A DNA stretch of 64,000 nucleotides from Janibacter cremeus (GCF_029395675.1 NZ_CP115184.1:1736001-1800000), one strand, 5' to 3'; shown: positions 9,128 through 17,732, counted from the first letter of the stretch. Numbers and translations are program-made. The notes: generated by a model not told the origin, from the sequence alone.

Positions 9128-9751
9128 TCAGGCGCGCGCGGTCCCGAGCGAGAGCGCACCCAGGGGGCGCGGCGCGTCCTGCATGTAGAAGTGGTCGAGC
9201 TCGGCGCCGGTGAACCCGGCCGCCTCGAGCATCACCCCCGGCTGCCGCGTGAGGTGGCACCCGCCGGCCACCCGCTTCTGGATCGGCTCCAGCCGGCGCT
9301 GCCACCGGCGCACGCCCGCGTCGGGGGCGAGACCGTGCTCGAGGACGTGCAGCGTGCCCCCGGGCCGGAGCACGCGCCGCACCTCCTCCAGGGCCGCGAC
9401 CGGGTCCGGGATCGTGCACAGGGACCACGTCACGAGCGCCGAGTCGACGGTGTCGTCCGCCAGCGGCAGGTGCTGCCCGTCCAGCCCGGTCCGCTCCACC
9501 GGGAGACCGCTGGCCGCCACCCGGTCGGCGGACAGGCGCCAGGCCAGGTCGCTCGGCTCGACCGCGTGCACCCGGGTGACTGCCGGTGGGTAGAACGGCA
9601 CGTTGAGCCCCGACCCGAAGCCGATCTCGAGCAGCTCGCCGTGCAGGCCGGCGCACACCCGGCGCCGGTGCGGCTGCGTCGCCGCGAGGCCGCACGACGT
9701 GTCGACCAGCCGTGGCAGGACGTGGTCACGGTAGAGGCCCACGGGCCACAC
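9128..9751 (-). CDS. Class I SAM-dependent methyltransferase
   Basis: Encodes 207 residues from a GTG at 9751; a second GTG at 9742 is better placed relative to the AAGGGGG stretch upstream and may be the true start. SAM-binding motif I is LLEIGFGSGLNVPFY, followed by VEPSDLAWRL, an acidic motif II region (PLADDTVDSALVTWSLC) and VLRPGGTLHVLEHG. This is the Methyltransf_11/UbiE-like pattern seen in small-molecule or lipid methyltransferases; the substrate cannot be told. The stretch between this gene and pcrA (9002-9127) holds only a hairpin and one copy of the CCCCTTCG motif. Confidence 0.8.
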   Translation of the reverse strand: MWPVGLYRDHVLPRLVDTSCGLAATQPHRRRVCAGLHGELLEIGFGSGLNVPFYPPAVTRVHAVEPSDLAWRLSADRVAASGLPVERTGLDGQHLPLADDTVDSALVTWSLCTIPDPVAALEEVRRVLRPGGTLHVLEHGLAPDAGVRRWQRRLEPIQKRVAGGCHLTRQPGVMLEAAGFTGAELDHFYMQDAPRPLGALSLGTARA

Positions 9752-9807
9752 CCCCTTCGCTCAAAACCCCAGTGTGGCACCGCACCGGCGCGACATACGA
9801 TCGGCGG

Positions 9808-10401
9808 ATGGCCCAGATCGTTCGCCCCGACGCCCGCTACCAGCGCTCCTACCTCGCCGCCCACGACGAGTTCGACGGAGCGCACCGCGACGGTGACGGC
9901 GACTGGGAGCAGCCGGCCGACCCGGCCACGGGGTTCGCGGGGTTCGCCTTCACGCGCGAGGGACTCGAGGAGGCGGACGAGTTCCGGCGCTTCGTGCGCG
10001 AGCGACGTGCCGCCGAGCTGCCGGAGACACCGCGGCCGAGCGGCCACGTCCCGTGCACCTTCCTGTGGATCGTCGGCGATGACGACGAGTACCTCGGCTC
10101 GATCTCGTTGCGGCACGAGCTGACCGACGTCCTGCTCGAGGAGGGCGGCCACATCGGCTACTCGATCCGTCCCTCGGCCCGCCGCCGGGGCCACGCGACC
10201 ACGGCCCTGCGCCAGACCCTCGAGCTGGCCGGCGAGATGGGGATGGACCGGGTGCTCGTCACCTGCGACGAGGACAACGCCGCCTCGTCCGCGACGATCG
10301 AGCGCGTCGGGGGCGAGTACGAGGACTCCCGTGCCGGCAAGCGCCGCTACTGGGTCCCGACGATCGCGACCGACCGTCCCGCAGGCGCCGTCATCGGGTG
10401 A
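9808..10401 (+). CDS. GNAT family N-acetyltransferase
   Basis: Encodes 197 residues from the ATG at 9808. The acetyl-CoA-binding motif A is GHIGYSIRPSARRRGHATTA (R/Q-x-x-G-x-G/A type), preceded by the strand YLGSISLRHEL and followed by VTCDEDNAASSATIERVG, as in RimJ/RimL-like acetyltransferases. The protein or small-molecule substrate is unknown. TACGAT at 9796-9801 lies 6 nt before the ATG with no Shine-Dalgarno sequence, so the transcript is probably leaderless. It precedes the polymerase-domain gene, which has its own similar -10. Confidence 0.85.
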   Translation: MAQIVRPDARYQRSYLAAHDEFDGAHRDGDGDWEQPADPATGFAGFAFTREGLEEADEFRRFVRERRAAELPETPRPSGHVPCTFLWIVGDDDEYLGSISLRHELTDVLLEEGGHIGYSIRPSARRRGHATTALRQTLELAGEMGMDRVLVTCDEDNAASSATIERVGGEYEDSRAGKRRYWVPTIATDRPAGAVIG

Positions 10402-10421
10402 GTCGGGCATACGCTCGGTCC

Positions 10422-11369
10422 ATGGCGAAGGAGCACGGCGAGGACGTCCACCTGAGCGTGGGTGAGCGCGAGGTGCGCATCTCCAGCCCGGACCGGGTGT
10501 ACTTCCCGGCCCGCGGGGAGACCAAGCTCGACCTGGCGCAGTACTACATCGCCGTCGGCGACGGGATCCTGCGGGCGCTGCGCGACCGGCCGACGATGCT
10601 GCACCGCTACCCCAAGGGTGTCGCGGGCGCCAAGGTGCACCAGAAGCGACTGCCGAAGGGGGCCCCGGACTGGGTCTCGACGGTGCGCCTGCACTTCCCC
10701 CGCTACGACCTGCACGCCGACGAGCTGTGCCCCACCGAGTTGGCCGAGATCATCTGGGCGGTGCAGATGAGCACCGTGGAGCTGCACCCCTGGAACGTCC
10801 GGCGCGACGACGTCGACCGGCCCGACGAGTGGCGGATCGACCTCGACCCCATGCCGGACGCCCCCTTCGCCCGGGTCCGGCGGGTGGCCGGGGCGTGCCG
10901 CGAGGTCCTCGACGAGCTCGGGATGGTGGGCTATCCCAAGACCTCCGGCGGCGGTGGGCTGCACGTGTACGTACGGGTCGAGCCGCGGTGGGAGTTCGCG
11001 CAGGTGCGAAGGGCGGCGCTCGCCTTCGCCCACGAGGTGCAGCGGCGGGCGCCGGAGGACGTGACCACGCAGTGGTGGCGCAAGGACCGCGACCCGGCGG
11101 CGGTCTTCGTCGACTACAACCAGAACGCACGCGACCACACGATCGCGGCGGCGTACTCGGTGCGCGGCAACCCGGAGGGGACGGTCTCGACGCCGATCAC
11201 GTGGGACGAGGTCGAGGACGTCGAGCCGGCCGACTGCACGATCGCGACGGTGCCGGAGCGTTTCGCGCGGCTGGGCGACCTGCACGCGTCGATCGACGAC
11301 GAGGCGCACGACCTGACCCCGCTGCTCGAGTGGGCCGACCGGGACGAGATCGACGAGGACGGGCCGTGA
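10422..11369 (+). CDS. LigD-type DNA polymerase/primase domain protein (archaeo-eukaryotic primase fold)
   Basis: Encodes 315 residues. Matches the LigD polymerase domain: RISSPDRVYFPARGETKLDL near the N-terminus, YPKGVAGAKVHQKRLPKGAP, the metal-binding RIDLDPMPD (DxD) around residue 145, SGGGGLHVYV and WWRKDRDPAAVFVDYNQNARD. Such domains fill or extend ends in non-homologous end joining. Here it stands alone, with no ligase, phosphoesterase or Ku gene in the window. TACGCT at 10410-10415 is 6 nt before the ATG, suggesting a leaderless mRNA. The alpha/beta hydrolase gene starts 1 nt after the stop, so the two may be co-transcribed. Confidence 0.88.
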   Translation: MAKEHGEDVHLSVGEREVRISSPDRVYFPARGETKLDLAQYYIAVGDGILRALRDRPTMLHRYPKGVAGAKVHQKRLPKGAPDWVSTVRLHFPRYDLHADELCPTELAEIIWAVQMSTVELHPWNVRRDDVDRPDEWRIDLDPMPDAPFARVRRVAGACREVLDELGMVGYPKTSGGGGLHVYVRVEPRWEFAQVRRAALAFAHEVQRRAPEDVTTQWWRKDRDPAAVFVDYNQNARDHTIAAAYSVRGNPEGTVSTPITWDEVEDVEPADCTIATVPERFARLGDLHASIDDEAHDLTPLLEWADRDEIDEDGP

Positions 11370-11370
11370 G

Positions 11371-12192
11371 ATGGCCCCCGGATGGGCCCGGCACGACATC
11401 GGGCAGGCCCGGCTGGAGGTCGGGGAGTGGGGGGACGGCGAACCGCTCGTCCTCGTCCAGACCGCACTGACGGCCGACGAGCTCGTCCCCGTGGCCGAGT
11501 CCTCCGCGCTGGAGGGGTGGCACCGGATCGCCTACCACCGCCGCGGGTACTGCGGCAGCAGCCCTGCCCACCCCGCCGCGTCCATCCGGGCCGACGCGAT
11601 CGACTGCGCCCGGCTGCTCGACGTCCTGCACGTCGACGGCGCGCACGTGGTCGGGGCGTCGTACGCCGGGGCCGTCGCGATGGAGCTCGCGGCCACGGAG
11701 CCACGACGCGTGCGCAGCCTCGTCCTCATCGAGCCACCGCCGGTGCACACGAGCGCGGCGGCGCAGTTCCGGGGCGCGGCCCACGAGCTGGTGGCGGTCC
11801 GGCGCAGGCACGGCACCGACGTCGCCCTCGAGCAGTTCATGACCGGGCTGGTGGGGCCGGCCTGGGCGGACGAGATGGACCGTGTGCTTCCGGGCGCCGC
11901 ACGGCAGGTGCGCGCGGACGCGGCCACGTTCTTCGACGTCGACGTCCCGGCACTCCTGCGCTGGGACTTCTCGTCGACGGAGGCCGCGCGGATCACCTGC
12001 CCGGTCCTGCACATCGGTGGCAGCGACAGCGGCCCCTGGTTCGCCCTCGTCCGGGAGCAGGTGCTCGAGTGGTTCCCGCAGGCCCGGGGCGTGGTCGTCG
12101 ACGGTGCCGGTCACGACCTCTCGCTGACGCACGCCGAGCCGGTCGCCGCAGCCATCCGCTCCTTCCTCGAGCAGGTCGACGGGGGCTCATAG
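11371..12192 (+). CDS. Alpha/beta hydrolase fold protein
   Basis: Encodes 273 residues. The nucleophile elbow VGASYAGAVAM places Ser near 95; the preceding YHRRGYCGSS is the usual strand-loop of small hydrolases. A candidate acid residue is in HIGGSDSGPW and the catalytic His in VDGAGHDLSL. The usual HGxx oxyanion motif is replaced by VLVQTALTADELV, so the oxyanion hole is atypical. Substrate unknown. It starts 1 nt after the polymerase-domain gene stop and is probably translated from the same mRNA. Confidence 0.8.
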   Translation: MAPGWARHDIGQARLEVGEWGDGEPLVLVQTALTADELVPVAESSALEGWHRIAYHRRGYCGSSPAHPAASIRADAIDCARLLDVLHVDGAHVVGASYAGAVAMELAATEPRRVRSLVLIEPPPVHTSAAAQFRGAAHELVAVRRRHGTDVALEQFMTGLVGPAWADEMDRVLPGAARQVRADAATFFDVDVPALLRWDFSSTEAARITCPVLHIGGSDSGPWFALVREQVLEWFPQARGVVVDGAGHDLSLTHAEPVAAAIRSFLEQVDGGS

Positions 12193-12201
12193 GATCAGCC
12201 C

Positions 12202-12678
12202 ATGAGCACGCCGTCGCACCCCGCGGTCGACCGGGTCGTCGCCGCGCTCGCCGAGCACGACCTGCACCCCGAGGTCGTCTGGCTCGACGACGCCGTCACC
12301 ACCGCACCGCTCGCGGCCGCCGCCCTCGGCGTGGAGGTCGGGCAGATCGCGAACTCCCTCGTCTTCACCCTCGACGCGGAGCCGCTCCTCGTCCTCACCT
12401 CCGGGGCGCACCGCGTCGACACCGAGTGGCTCGGCGCCCGCCTGGGCGGCACCATCGCCCGCGCGTCCAAGGAGACCGTCCGTGCCGCGACCGGCCAGGT
12501 CATCGGTGGTGTCGCTCCCCTCGGTCACCCTGCTCCCGTGCGTACCGTCGTCGACACCGAGCTCGACCGCTACGAGCAGGTGTGGGCTGCAGCGGGGCAC
12601 GCCCGGACGGTCTACCCCACGAGCTTCGCCCAGCTGGTCAGGGTCACCGGAGGCGAGCCGAGCCCGGTCGCCCCCTGA
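12202..12678 (+). CDS. YbaK/EbsC-type aminoacyl-tRNA deacylase
   Basis: Encodes 158 residues spanning the YbaK/ProX fold. Characteristic stretches are TAPLAAAALGVEVGQIANSL, LVLTSGAHRVD, ASKETVRAATGQVIGGVAPLGH and YEQVWAAAGHARTVYPTSF. Family members hydrolyse mischarged Cys-tRNA(Pro) or related aminoacyl-tRNAs. TAGGAT at 12190-12195 precedes the ATG by 6 nt and no ribosome-binding site is present, so a leaderless transcript is likely despite the close upstream gene. Specificity among YbaK, ProXp and related deacylases cannot be assigned. Confidence 0.85.
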   Translation: MSTPSHPAVDRVVAALAEHDLHPEVVWLDDAVTTAPLAAAALGVEVGQIANSLVFTLDAEPLLVLTSGAHRVDTEWLGARLGGTIARASKETVRAATGQVIGGVAPLGHPAPVRTVVDTELDRYEQVWAAAGHARTVYPTSFAQLVRVTGGEPSPVAP

Positions 12679-12680
12679 GG

Positions 12681-13007
12681 TCAGCGCCGCAGCGCCGCGT
12701 CGACCCAGTGCGCCAGACCGGCGTCGTCGGCCACCGCGTCCGGCGAGACGTCGATCCAGCTGTCGCTCATCTCCCGCCTGCCCATCCGCGCCGGCTGGGC
12801 GTACCAGCGCCCCGCCGCGGCCAGCAGCGCCTCGGTCTCCGCGGGGTCGCACCGCACGAGCAGCCCACCGCCGTCACGGGCCCCGAGGACGATGGCCTCG
12901 CCGACGAGGAAGACGAGCGAGCCGAACATCTGCTGCTCCTCCCACGCGATGCCACGGTCGTGGAGCGCGGTGCGCACCCGCTCCGCCAGCTGCTCGTCGA
13001 TGGCCAT
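12681..13007 (-). CDS. TfoX N-terminal domain protein
   Basis: Encodes 108 residues, the length of a single TfoX/Sxy N-terminal domain. The pattern EQQMFGSLVFLVGEAIVLG followed by LLVRCDPAE and a basic patch is typical. In gamma-proteobacteria TfoX controls competence; the many single-domain actinobacterial copies have no known role, and nothing nearby suggests natural competence. Convergent with the YbaK gene (2 nt between stops). CACGCT at 13020-13015 lies 7 nt before the ATG, a weaker version of the leaderless -10 seen elsewhere. Confidence 0.8.
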   Translation of the reverse strand: MAIDEQLAERVRTALHDRGIAWEEQQMFGSLVFLVGEAIVLGARDGGGLLVRCDPAETEALLAAAGRWYAQPARMGRREMSDSWIDVSPDAVADDAGLAHWVDAALRR

Positions 13008-13067
13008 GGGCCCCAGCGTGCCACTACCCCACGGCCCCTGCCGGCCACGACGGCGACCTTCGGCCGC

Positions 13068-13529
13068 TCACGGGGTTGATCCAGCACCCCCGGGTGTCAT
13101 CGCTTCAGCGCGGGCCTTGAGGGCGACGTTCATCGCCTGGAACCCGGCGCGGGTGCCCGCGTCGAGGCTCTTCCGCAACAACGGCACCAGGATTCCGGTG
13201 AAGCTCTCGGACTGGATCAGGCGAGTGCCGTCGCCGTGAGGGACGAGCACGAAGCGGTGGCGCCCGTCGAACAGGCCGGGCAGGCCGAGCCTCCCGAGCC
13301 ACTCGAAGGCGCGGCCCTCGTCGACCTCGGTGACCGTCGGCCGGAAGGTCATCGCCTTGCCGCCGGGCGGCTCGAGCCGGTTGACCAACCGCTCACCTGT
13401 GGCGACGGTCCCCGTCGCGGAGGTGATGAAGGGATTCCACTCGGAGTAGCCGGCGAGATCGGTGAGGATGCCCCACACTCTCGCCGGCGGGGCGTCGATC
13501 TCGATCTCCGTGTACAGGTGGTGTGCCAT
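13068..13529 (-). CDS. SRPBCC (START-like) domain protein
   Basis: Encodes 153 residues from the ATG at 13529, with GGAGGA 7 nt upstream. It starts with TEIEIDAPPARVWGILTDL and continues with YSEWNPFI, the entry of the SRPBCC hydrophobic-cavity fold; SESFTGILVPLLRKSLD is the C-terminal helix region. These proteins bind or modify hydrophobic small molecules. The ligand is unknown and the neighbours give no clue. It is transcribed away from the UDG gene. Confidence 0.8.
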   Translation of the reverse strand: MAHHLYTEIEIDAPPARVWGILTDLAGYSEWNPFITSATGTVATGERLVNRLEPPGGKAMTFRPTVTEVDEGRAFEWLGRLGLPGLFDGRHRFVLVPHGDGTRLIQSESFTGILVPLLRKSLDAGTRAGFQAMNVALKARAEAMTPGGAGSTP

Positions 13530-13646
13530 GACGGTCCTCCGGGTTGGTCGACGCCCCCGCTGTCCAACCATTCTGCCCCCGGCCACGCCGCGGGCGCCCT
13601 CCCAGGAGTGTCCGACGCTCCTGCGATCGCTGGTTATCGTGAGCAG

Positions 13647-14477
13647 GTGCCCGAACCCGTCCACCTCCCCCACCCGGTGACGGGTGCCCCCTTCGCCTCG
13701 CCGGTGGAGCCGGGGACCGGGTGGCCGGACGACCCCGCCACCGCGGAGACCCCCGTGGCCCGTACCCCCGCGCAGGTGCGCCGGCTGGCGAAGGGAGCGC
13801 TCGGCGACGCGGAGCTCGGCGCCCGCATCTCGGTGTGCCGCGCGTGCCCGCGCCTGGTGGCCTGGCGGGAGGAGGTCGCGCTGACCAAGCGCGCGGCCTT
13901 CAGCGACGAGCCGTACTGGGGCCGACCGGTGCCCGCGGTCGGGCCGGTCGACGCACCGGTCGTCATCGTCGGGCTCGCGCCCGCGGCGCACGGCGCCAAC
14001 CGCACCGGCCGCAACTTCACCGGTGACCGCTCCGGCGAGTGGCTCTACGGTGCGCTGCACCGCGCCGGCTACGCGAGCCGGCCCGAGTCGTGGGCCGCCG
14101 GCGACGGACTCGAGCTGGACGGGGTGCGCATCATCGCTCCCGTGCGCTGCGCGCCTCCGCAGAACAAGCCGACGACGCAGGAGAAGCGCACCTGCGCCCC
14201 GTGGCTGGACGCCGACCTCGCGCTGAGTGCCCCGCACGTCCGCTCGATCCTCTGCCTCGGGTCGATCGGGTGGGACACGACGATCGCCGGGGTGCGCCAC
14301 GCCGGCTGGGAGGTCCCGCGGCCGAAGCCGAAGTTCGGGCACGGCGCCCGCGCCACCCTGCGCACCCCCGAGGGCCGCGAGGTCGCGCTCGTCGGGAGCT
14401 ACCACGTCAGCCAGCAGAACACCTTCACCGGCAAGCTCACCCGGGCGATGCTCGACGAGGTCATCGCCTCCCTGTGA
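13647..14477 (+). CDS. udgB: Uracil-DNA glycosylase, family 5 (UdgB-like)
   Basis: Encodes 276 residues from a GTG at 13647. The catalytic motif GLAPAAHGANRTGRNFTGDR is the family 5 signature, in which the usual active-site Asp is absent. The substrate-pocket motif is GSYHVSQQNT. Four cysteines that would hold a [4Fe-4S] cluster appear in CRACPRLV, RCAPP/TCAPW and ILCLG. The enzyme excises uracil, and in this family hypoxanthine and other deaminated bases, from DNA. TATCGT at 13635-13640 precedes the GTG by 6 nt with no Shine-Dalgarno site, implying a leaderless mRNA. Confidence 0.92.
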   Translation: MPEPVHLPHPVTGAPFASPVEPGTGWPDDPATAETPVARTPAQVRRLAKGALGDAELGARISVCRACPRLVAWREEVALTKRAAFSDEPYWGRPVPAVGPVDAPVVIVGLAPAAHGANRTGRNFTGDRSGEWLYGALHRAGYASRPESWAAGDGLELDGVRIIAPVRCAPPQNKPTTQEKRTCAPWLDADLALSAPHVRSILCLGSIGWDTTIAGVRHAGWEVPRPKPKFGHGARATLRTPEGREVALVGSYHVSQQNTFTGKLTRAMLDEVIASL

Positions 14478-14500
14478 CGCGCGTCTCCTATCGTGAGGGC

Positions 14501-15490
14501 ATGACCACCACCACTGCACTCGTCGTCACCCGCCACGGAGGACCGGAGGTCCTCGAGGTCCAGGAGCGGGAGGTGCCCGTACCGGGCCACGGCGAGGCGC
14601 TCGTCGAGGTCGCCGCAGGCGGGGTCAACTTCATCGACGCCTACCAGCGCGAGGGCATCTACCCGACCGATCCGCCGTACGTGCAGGGCTTCGAGGCCGC
14701 CGGGACCGTGCGGGCCGTCGGCGAGGGTGCCGCCGTCGCCGTCGGGGACCGGGTCGCGTGGTCGATGACCATCGGCCTGCACGCCGGCACGGTGCTCGCC
14801 GACTCGGAGAAGCTGCTGCCCGTCCCCGACGGCGTCGAGCTCGAGACGGCCGCCGCGGCGACGCTGCAGGGCATGACGGCGCACGCGCTCGTGACCGACG
14901 TCCACCGCGTCGAGGAGGGCACGGTCGCCCTCGTGCACGCCGCCGCCGGCGGGGTCGGGCAGCTGCTGACCCAGATGATCGTCAACCGCGGTGGCCACGT
15001 CATCGCCACCGCCGGGTCCGCGGCCAAGCTGGAGATCGCCCGCTCGCGCGGGGCCCTCGAGACGATCGACTACTCCGAGGTCGAGGACCTCTCGGGAGCG
15101 GTCCGGGAGGCGGCCGACCGCCTCGGTGCGACGAAGGGGGTCCACGTCGCCTACGACGGGGTCGGCAAAGCGACCTTCGACGACTCGCTGGCGTCGCTGC
15201 GCCCCCGCGGGACCATGGTCCTCTTCGGTGGCGCGTCCGGTCAGGTGCCCCCCTTCGACCTGCAGCGGCTCAACGCCGGCGGGTCGCTCTACGTCACCCG
15301 CCCGAGCCTGGCGCACTTCATCGCCGACCGGGAGGAGCTGATGACGCGCGGGCGCGAGCTCTTCGAGGAGATCGACTCCGGCAGGCTCGACATCGCCATC
15401 GGTGGGCGCTACCCCTTCGCCGAGGCGGCCGAGGCCTACCGCGCGCTGGAGGGCCGGGCGACCACCGGGAAGCTGCTGCTCATCCCCTAG
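14501..15490 (+). CDS. NADPH:quinone oxidoreductase, zeta-crystallin-like (MDR family)
   Basis: Encodes 329 residues. The MDR N-terminal domain has VAAGGVNFIDAYQREGIYP and GFEAAGTVRAVGEG. The Rossmann domain carries LVHAAAGGVGQLLTQM, the AAxGGVGQ form typical of quinone oxidoreductases (Qor), and no zinc-binding cysteines, fitting zinc-free Qor enzymes that reduce quinones by one electron using NADPH. TATCGT at 14489-14494 is 6 nt before the ATG (leaderless type). The gene ends at a strong bidirectional terminator. Confidence 0.9.
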   Translation: MTTTTALVVTRHGGPEVLEVQEREVPVPGHGEALVEVAAGGVNFIDAYQREGIYPTDPPYVQGFEAAGTVRAVGEGAAVAVGDRVAWSMTIGLHAGTVLADSEKLLPVPDGVELETAAAATLQGMTAHALVTDVHRVEEGTVALVHAAAGGVGQLLTQMIVNRGGHVIATAGSAAKLEIARSRGALETIDYSEVEDLSGAVREAADRLGATKGVHVAYDGVGKATFDDSLASLRPRGTMVLFGGASGQVPPFDLQRLNAGGSLYVTRPSLAHFIADREELMTRGRELFEEIDSGRLDIAIGGRYPFAEAAEAYRALEGRATTGKLLLIP

Positions 15491-15507
15491 ACCCGTGCGC
15501 GGGTGCG

Positions 15508-15541
15508 CGAAGGGCCGGCCCCGAGTGGGACCGGCCCTTCG
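15508..15541. terminator. Bidirectional terminator hairpin
   Basis: An 11-bp perfect stem (CGAAGGGCCGG / CCGGCCCTTCG) with a 12-nt loop lies between the convergent quinone oxidoreductase and small membrane protein genes. No U-tract follows in either direction. Confidence 0.8.
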
Positions 15542-15558
15542 GGCGTGACCGCCTCAGG

Positions 15559-15894
15559 TCACCACAGGAAGGCGATGAGCGCGTTGACCACCGCGAGCCC
15601 GGCCGCGACGAGCGCGAGGGTGCGGCCGTTCTCGCCGCGCTTGCTCTTGCCGTTGCCGATCTCGGCGCAGGCCAGGACGGCGATCATGACGACGAGCTTG
15701 GTACCGATCTTGGCGTGATCGACCGGGCCGTCACCCGCCTCCGCGATCCCGGTGAGCCCGAGCCCGAGGAGCAGCTGGATGCGCGCGCCCCAGGTCTGGA
15801 TGACGTGCACGCGACCGGCGACGAAGGGGGCGACCACGATGGCCAGCATCGCGAGCATGTGGAGGACGTAGAGGACGAGACGCAGGGCTTCCAT
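15559..15894 (-). CDS. Small integral membrane protein
   Basis: Encodes 111 residues with about four hydrophobic segments (around 3-22, 33-50, 64-82, 92-110) separated by short loops; the loop GNGKSKRGENGR is positively charged. I do not recognise a characterised family, though the organisation resembles small actinobacterial membrane proteins of unknown function. TAGGGT at 15907-15902 lies 7 nt before the ATG, so the gene is probably transcribed alone as a leaderless mRNA. Its 3' end faces the terminator shared with the quinone oxidoreductase gene. Confidence 0.7.
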   Translation of the reverse strand: MEALRLVLYVLHMLAMLAIVVAPFVAGRVHVIQTWGARIQLLLGLGLTGIAEAGDGPVDHAKIGTKLVVMIAVLACAEIGNGKSKRGENGRTLALVAAGLAVVNALIAFLW

Positions 15895-15937
15895 GCCCCA
15901 CACCCTAAGTGGGCCGAGGAGGTTCCCCGAATCCCGC

Positions 15938-16585
15938 TCAGCGCCCCGCGTCGACCCGCACGTGCGGCCGTGCCATCCCGATCATCCACGTCTGCGGCAG
16001 GGCCTCGAGCCCGTCGATCGGCACCCACGCCGCGTCCCCCGTCGAGCCGTCGACCTCGACGACCCTGGCCGGCGTCGGTTGCGGGCATGTGGCCCGGTAG
16101 ATCAGCCGCACGGCGTGGAAGTCCTCGTCCGCGTCCGCGCCGGCTCCGTACCAGTGCTGGGACTGGACCTGCACGAGCTCGTCCACGACGACGCGCTGCC
16201 CGGTCTCCTCGTGGCACTCGCGCGCGACCGCGTCCAGCGGCTCCTCCCCCGGCTCGACACCGCCGCCGGGCAGCGTCCACAGCCCGGCCGCGCCACGGAC
16301 CCAATCGGCGAGGCGGGACATGAGCAATCGGTCCTCGTCGACGACGACCGCGTAGGCGGCCACGCGCTGGTGGACCCGTGTCGCGTGCTGCCCCTGCCCG
16401 ATCGGCACCGGCGCGCTCGGCTCGTCGAGCGCCACGCCGTCGTAGTGCACCTCGATCCGGCCGTCCTCACCGAGGGCCGCGTGCACGGGATCGCCGGACC
16501 AGCCGTTCTCGGCGAGCAGGTCCACCGGGTCCTGGCCGTGGCGCAGCGGCCAGCGACCGTCCCCGGCCACGATGACGACGCTCAC
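15938..16585 (-). CDS. NUDIX hydrolase with N-terminal extension
   Basis: Encodes 215 residues from a GTG that overlaps the upstream stop (GTGA). A complete Nudix box runs from GGGVEPGEEPLDAVARECHE into ETGQRV, supplying the metal-binding glutamates, around residues 102-127. About 70 residues precede the domain (AENGWSGDPVHAALGEDGRI), which may contribute to specificity. Nudix enzymes hydrolyse nucleoside diphosphates linked to another group; the substrate is unknown. The overlap with the glycosyltransferase gene suggests co-transcription and perhaps a link to nucleotide sugars, which is inference. Confidence 0.87.
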   Translation of the reverse strand: MSVVIVAGDGRWPLRHGQDPVDLLAENGWSGDPVHAALGEDGRIEVHYDGVALDEPSAPVPIGQGQHATRVHQRVAAYAVVVDEDRLLMSRLADWVRGAAGLWTLPGGGVEPGEEPLDAVARECHEETGQRVVVDELVQVQSQHWYGAGADADEDFHAVRLIYRATCPQPTPARVVEVDGSTGDAAWVPIDGLEALPQTWMIGMARPHVRVDAGR

Positions 16586-17688
16586 GCGCCCGCCCGCCGG
16601 TACTCACCGAGGACCAGGTCCACGACGTGCTCCCACGTCTGGCTCGGCGGGGTCCTCGTGTTGTGCCCCGCGATGCGGGTGCGCAGGGTCGCGTCCGCGC
16701 CGAGCCGCACGAGCGCGTCGGTGAGCCCGGCGTCGTCGGCGGCGAGCAGACCGCTGACCCCGTCGGTGACGACCTCGCCCACCCCGGAGTCGGCGCGCGC
16801 GATGACGGGCAGCCCGGCGGTCCGCGCCTCCAGCGCCGCGATGCCGAAGGCCTCCAGGCGCGTCGGGGAGAGGTAGACGTCCGCGTCCCGGTAGTGGCGC
16901 GCGAGCTCGGCGCGGGGGACCGTGCCCCGCCACCGGACGACCTCCTCGAGCCCGAGCGCGGCGCTGCGCGACTCCAGCAGCGTGCCCATCGGGCCGTCAC
17001 CGAAGACGTCGAGCACCACACCCCCCGCCCCGAGCCGGGCGTGCGCGTCGGCCACGACCCGCAGCAGCGCCCCCACCCGCTTGCGCCGGGCCAGCCGGGT
17101 CGCGGTGACGACACGCAGCGGCCTTGTCGTGTGCCGCACGGGCCCGACCGGCCAGGCCAGGGGGTCGATGCCGTTGGGCACGACGCCCACGGGCACGCCC
17201 GGGATCGCCTGGTGGACCCCCTTCGCCGCGAGCTCGGAGACCGCGGACAGCACGGCGCCCTGCCCCGTCCACGTCCGCAGTGCCGGCCGCAGCACCGCCG
17301 CCCCCTTGTCGAGCACGCAGTGGAAGGTCAGGGCCGTGGGCATCCCCAGCCCCGTCGCCACCCGGGCCATGTCCCAGCCGAAGGGGGACACCACCCCCAG
17401 GTGCACGTGCGCCACGTCGAATCCGTTGTCCTCCAGTCGTGCCCGCACCACCGGTGGTGCCATCGGGTTGACCGGCAGGTCACCCGGCAGGTGGAGGGCC
17501 ATCCGGTGCACCGGCACGCCGGCGACCACCTCGACGACCCCGCCGCGCTCCCCCTTCGCCCCGCGGGTCGCCGTGAAGACCTCGACCTCGTGCCCGGCGG
17601 CCCGCAGCCGCACGGCCAGGTCGCTGACCTGCGACTCGATCCCGCCGGTGCGCGGGAGGTAGCAGTCCGAGAGCAGGGCGATCTTCAC
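16582..17688 (-). CDS. Glycosyltransferase family 4 (GT-B), mannosyltransferase-like
   Basis: Encodes 368 residues from a GTG at 17688 (MKIALLSDCYLPRTGGIESQ). The GT-B N-terminal glycine loop TGGIESQVSDLA and the C-terminal EAFGIAALEARTAGLPVIA (the E-x7-E nucleotide-sugar motif) are clear. The closest known type appears to be actinobacterial phosphatidylinositol or GDP-mannose mannosyltransferases, but acceptor and donor are not proven. CACTCT at 17701-17696 lies 7 nt before the GTG. It is divergent from the PIG-L deacetylase gene and overlaps the NUDIX gene downstream. Confidence 0.87.
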   Translation of the reverse strand: MKIALLSDCYLPRTGGIESQVSDLAVRLRAAGHEVEVFTATRGAKGERGGVVEVVAGVPVHRMALHLPGDLPVNPMAPPVVRARLEDNGFDVAHVHLGVVSPFGWDMARVATGLGMPTALTFHCVLDKGAAVLRPALRTWTGQGAVLSAVSELAAKGVHQAIPGVPVGVVPNGIDPLAWPVGPVRHTTRPLRVVTATRLARRKRVGALLRVVADAHARLGAGGVVLDVFGDGPMGTLLESRSAALGLEEVVRWRGTVPRAELARHYRDADVYLSPTRLEAFGIAALEARTAGLPVIARADSGVGEVVTDGVSGLLAADDAGLTDALVRLGADATLRTRIAGHNTRTPPSQTWEHVVDLVLGEYRRAGA

Positions 17689-17732
17689 GCTCCCCAGAGT
17701 GCCACGCGGGGCGTGTGGGACAGTTCTTCTCG

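Noticed and set aside
6908..10123. A 1071-codon open frame opposite pcrA and the methyltransferase
   Set aside because: Shadow frame; helicase motifs on the minus strand are complete and the plus translation shows no family features.
10422..11369. Complete non-homologous end-joining operon
   Set aside because: No Ku, ligase or phosphoesterase gene lies within the window.
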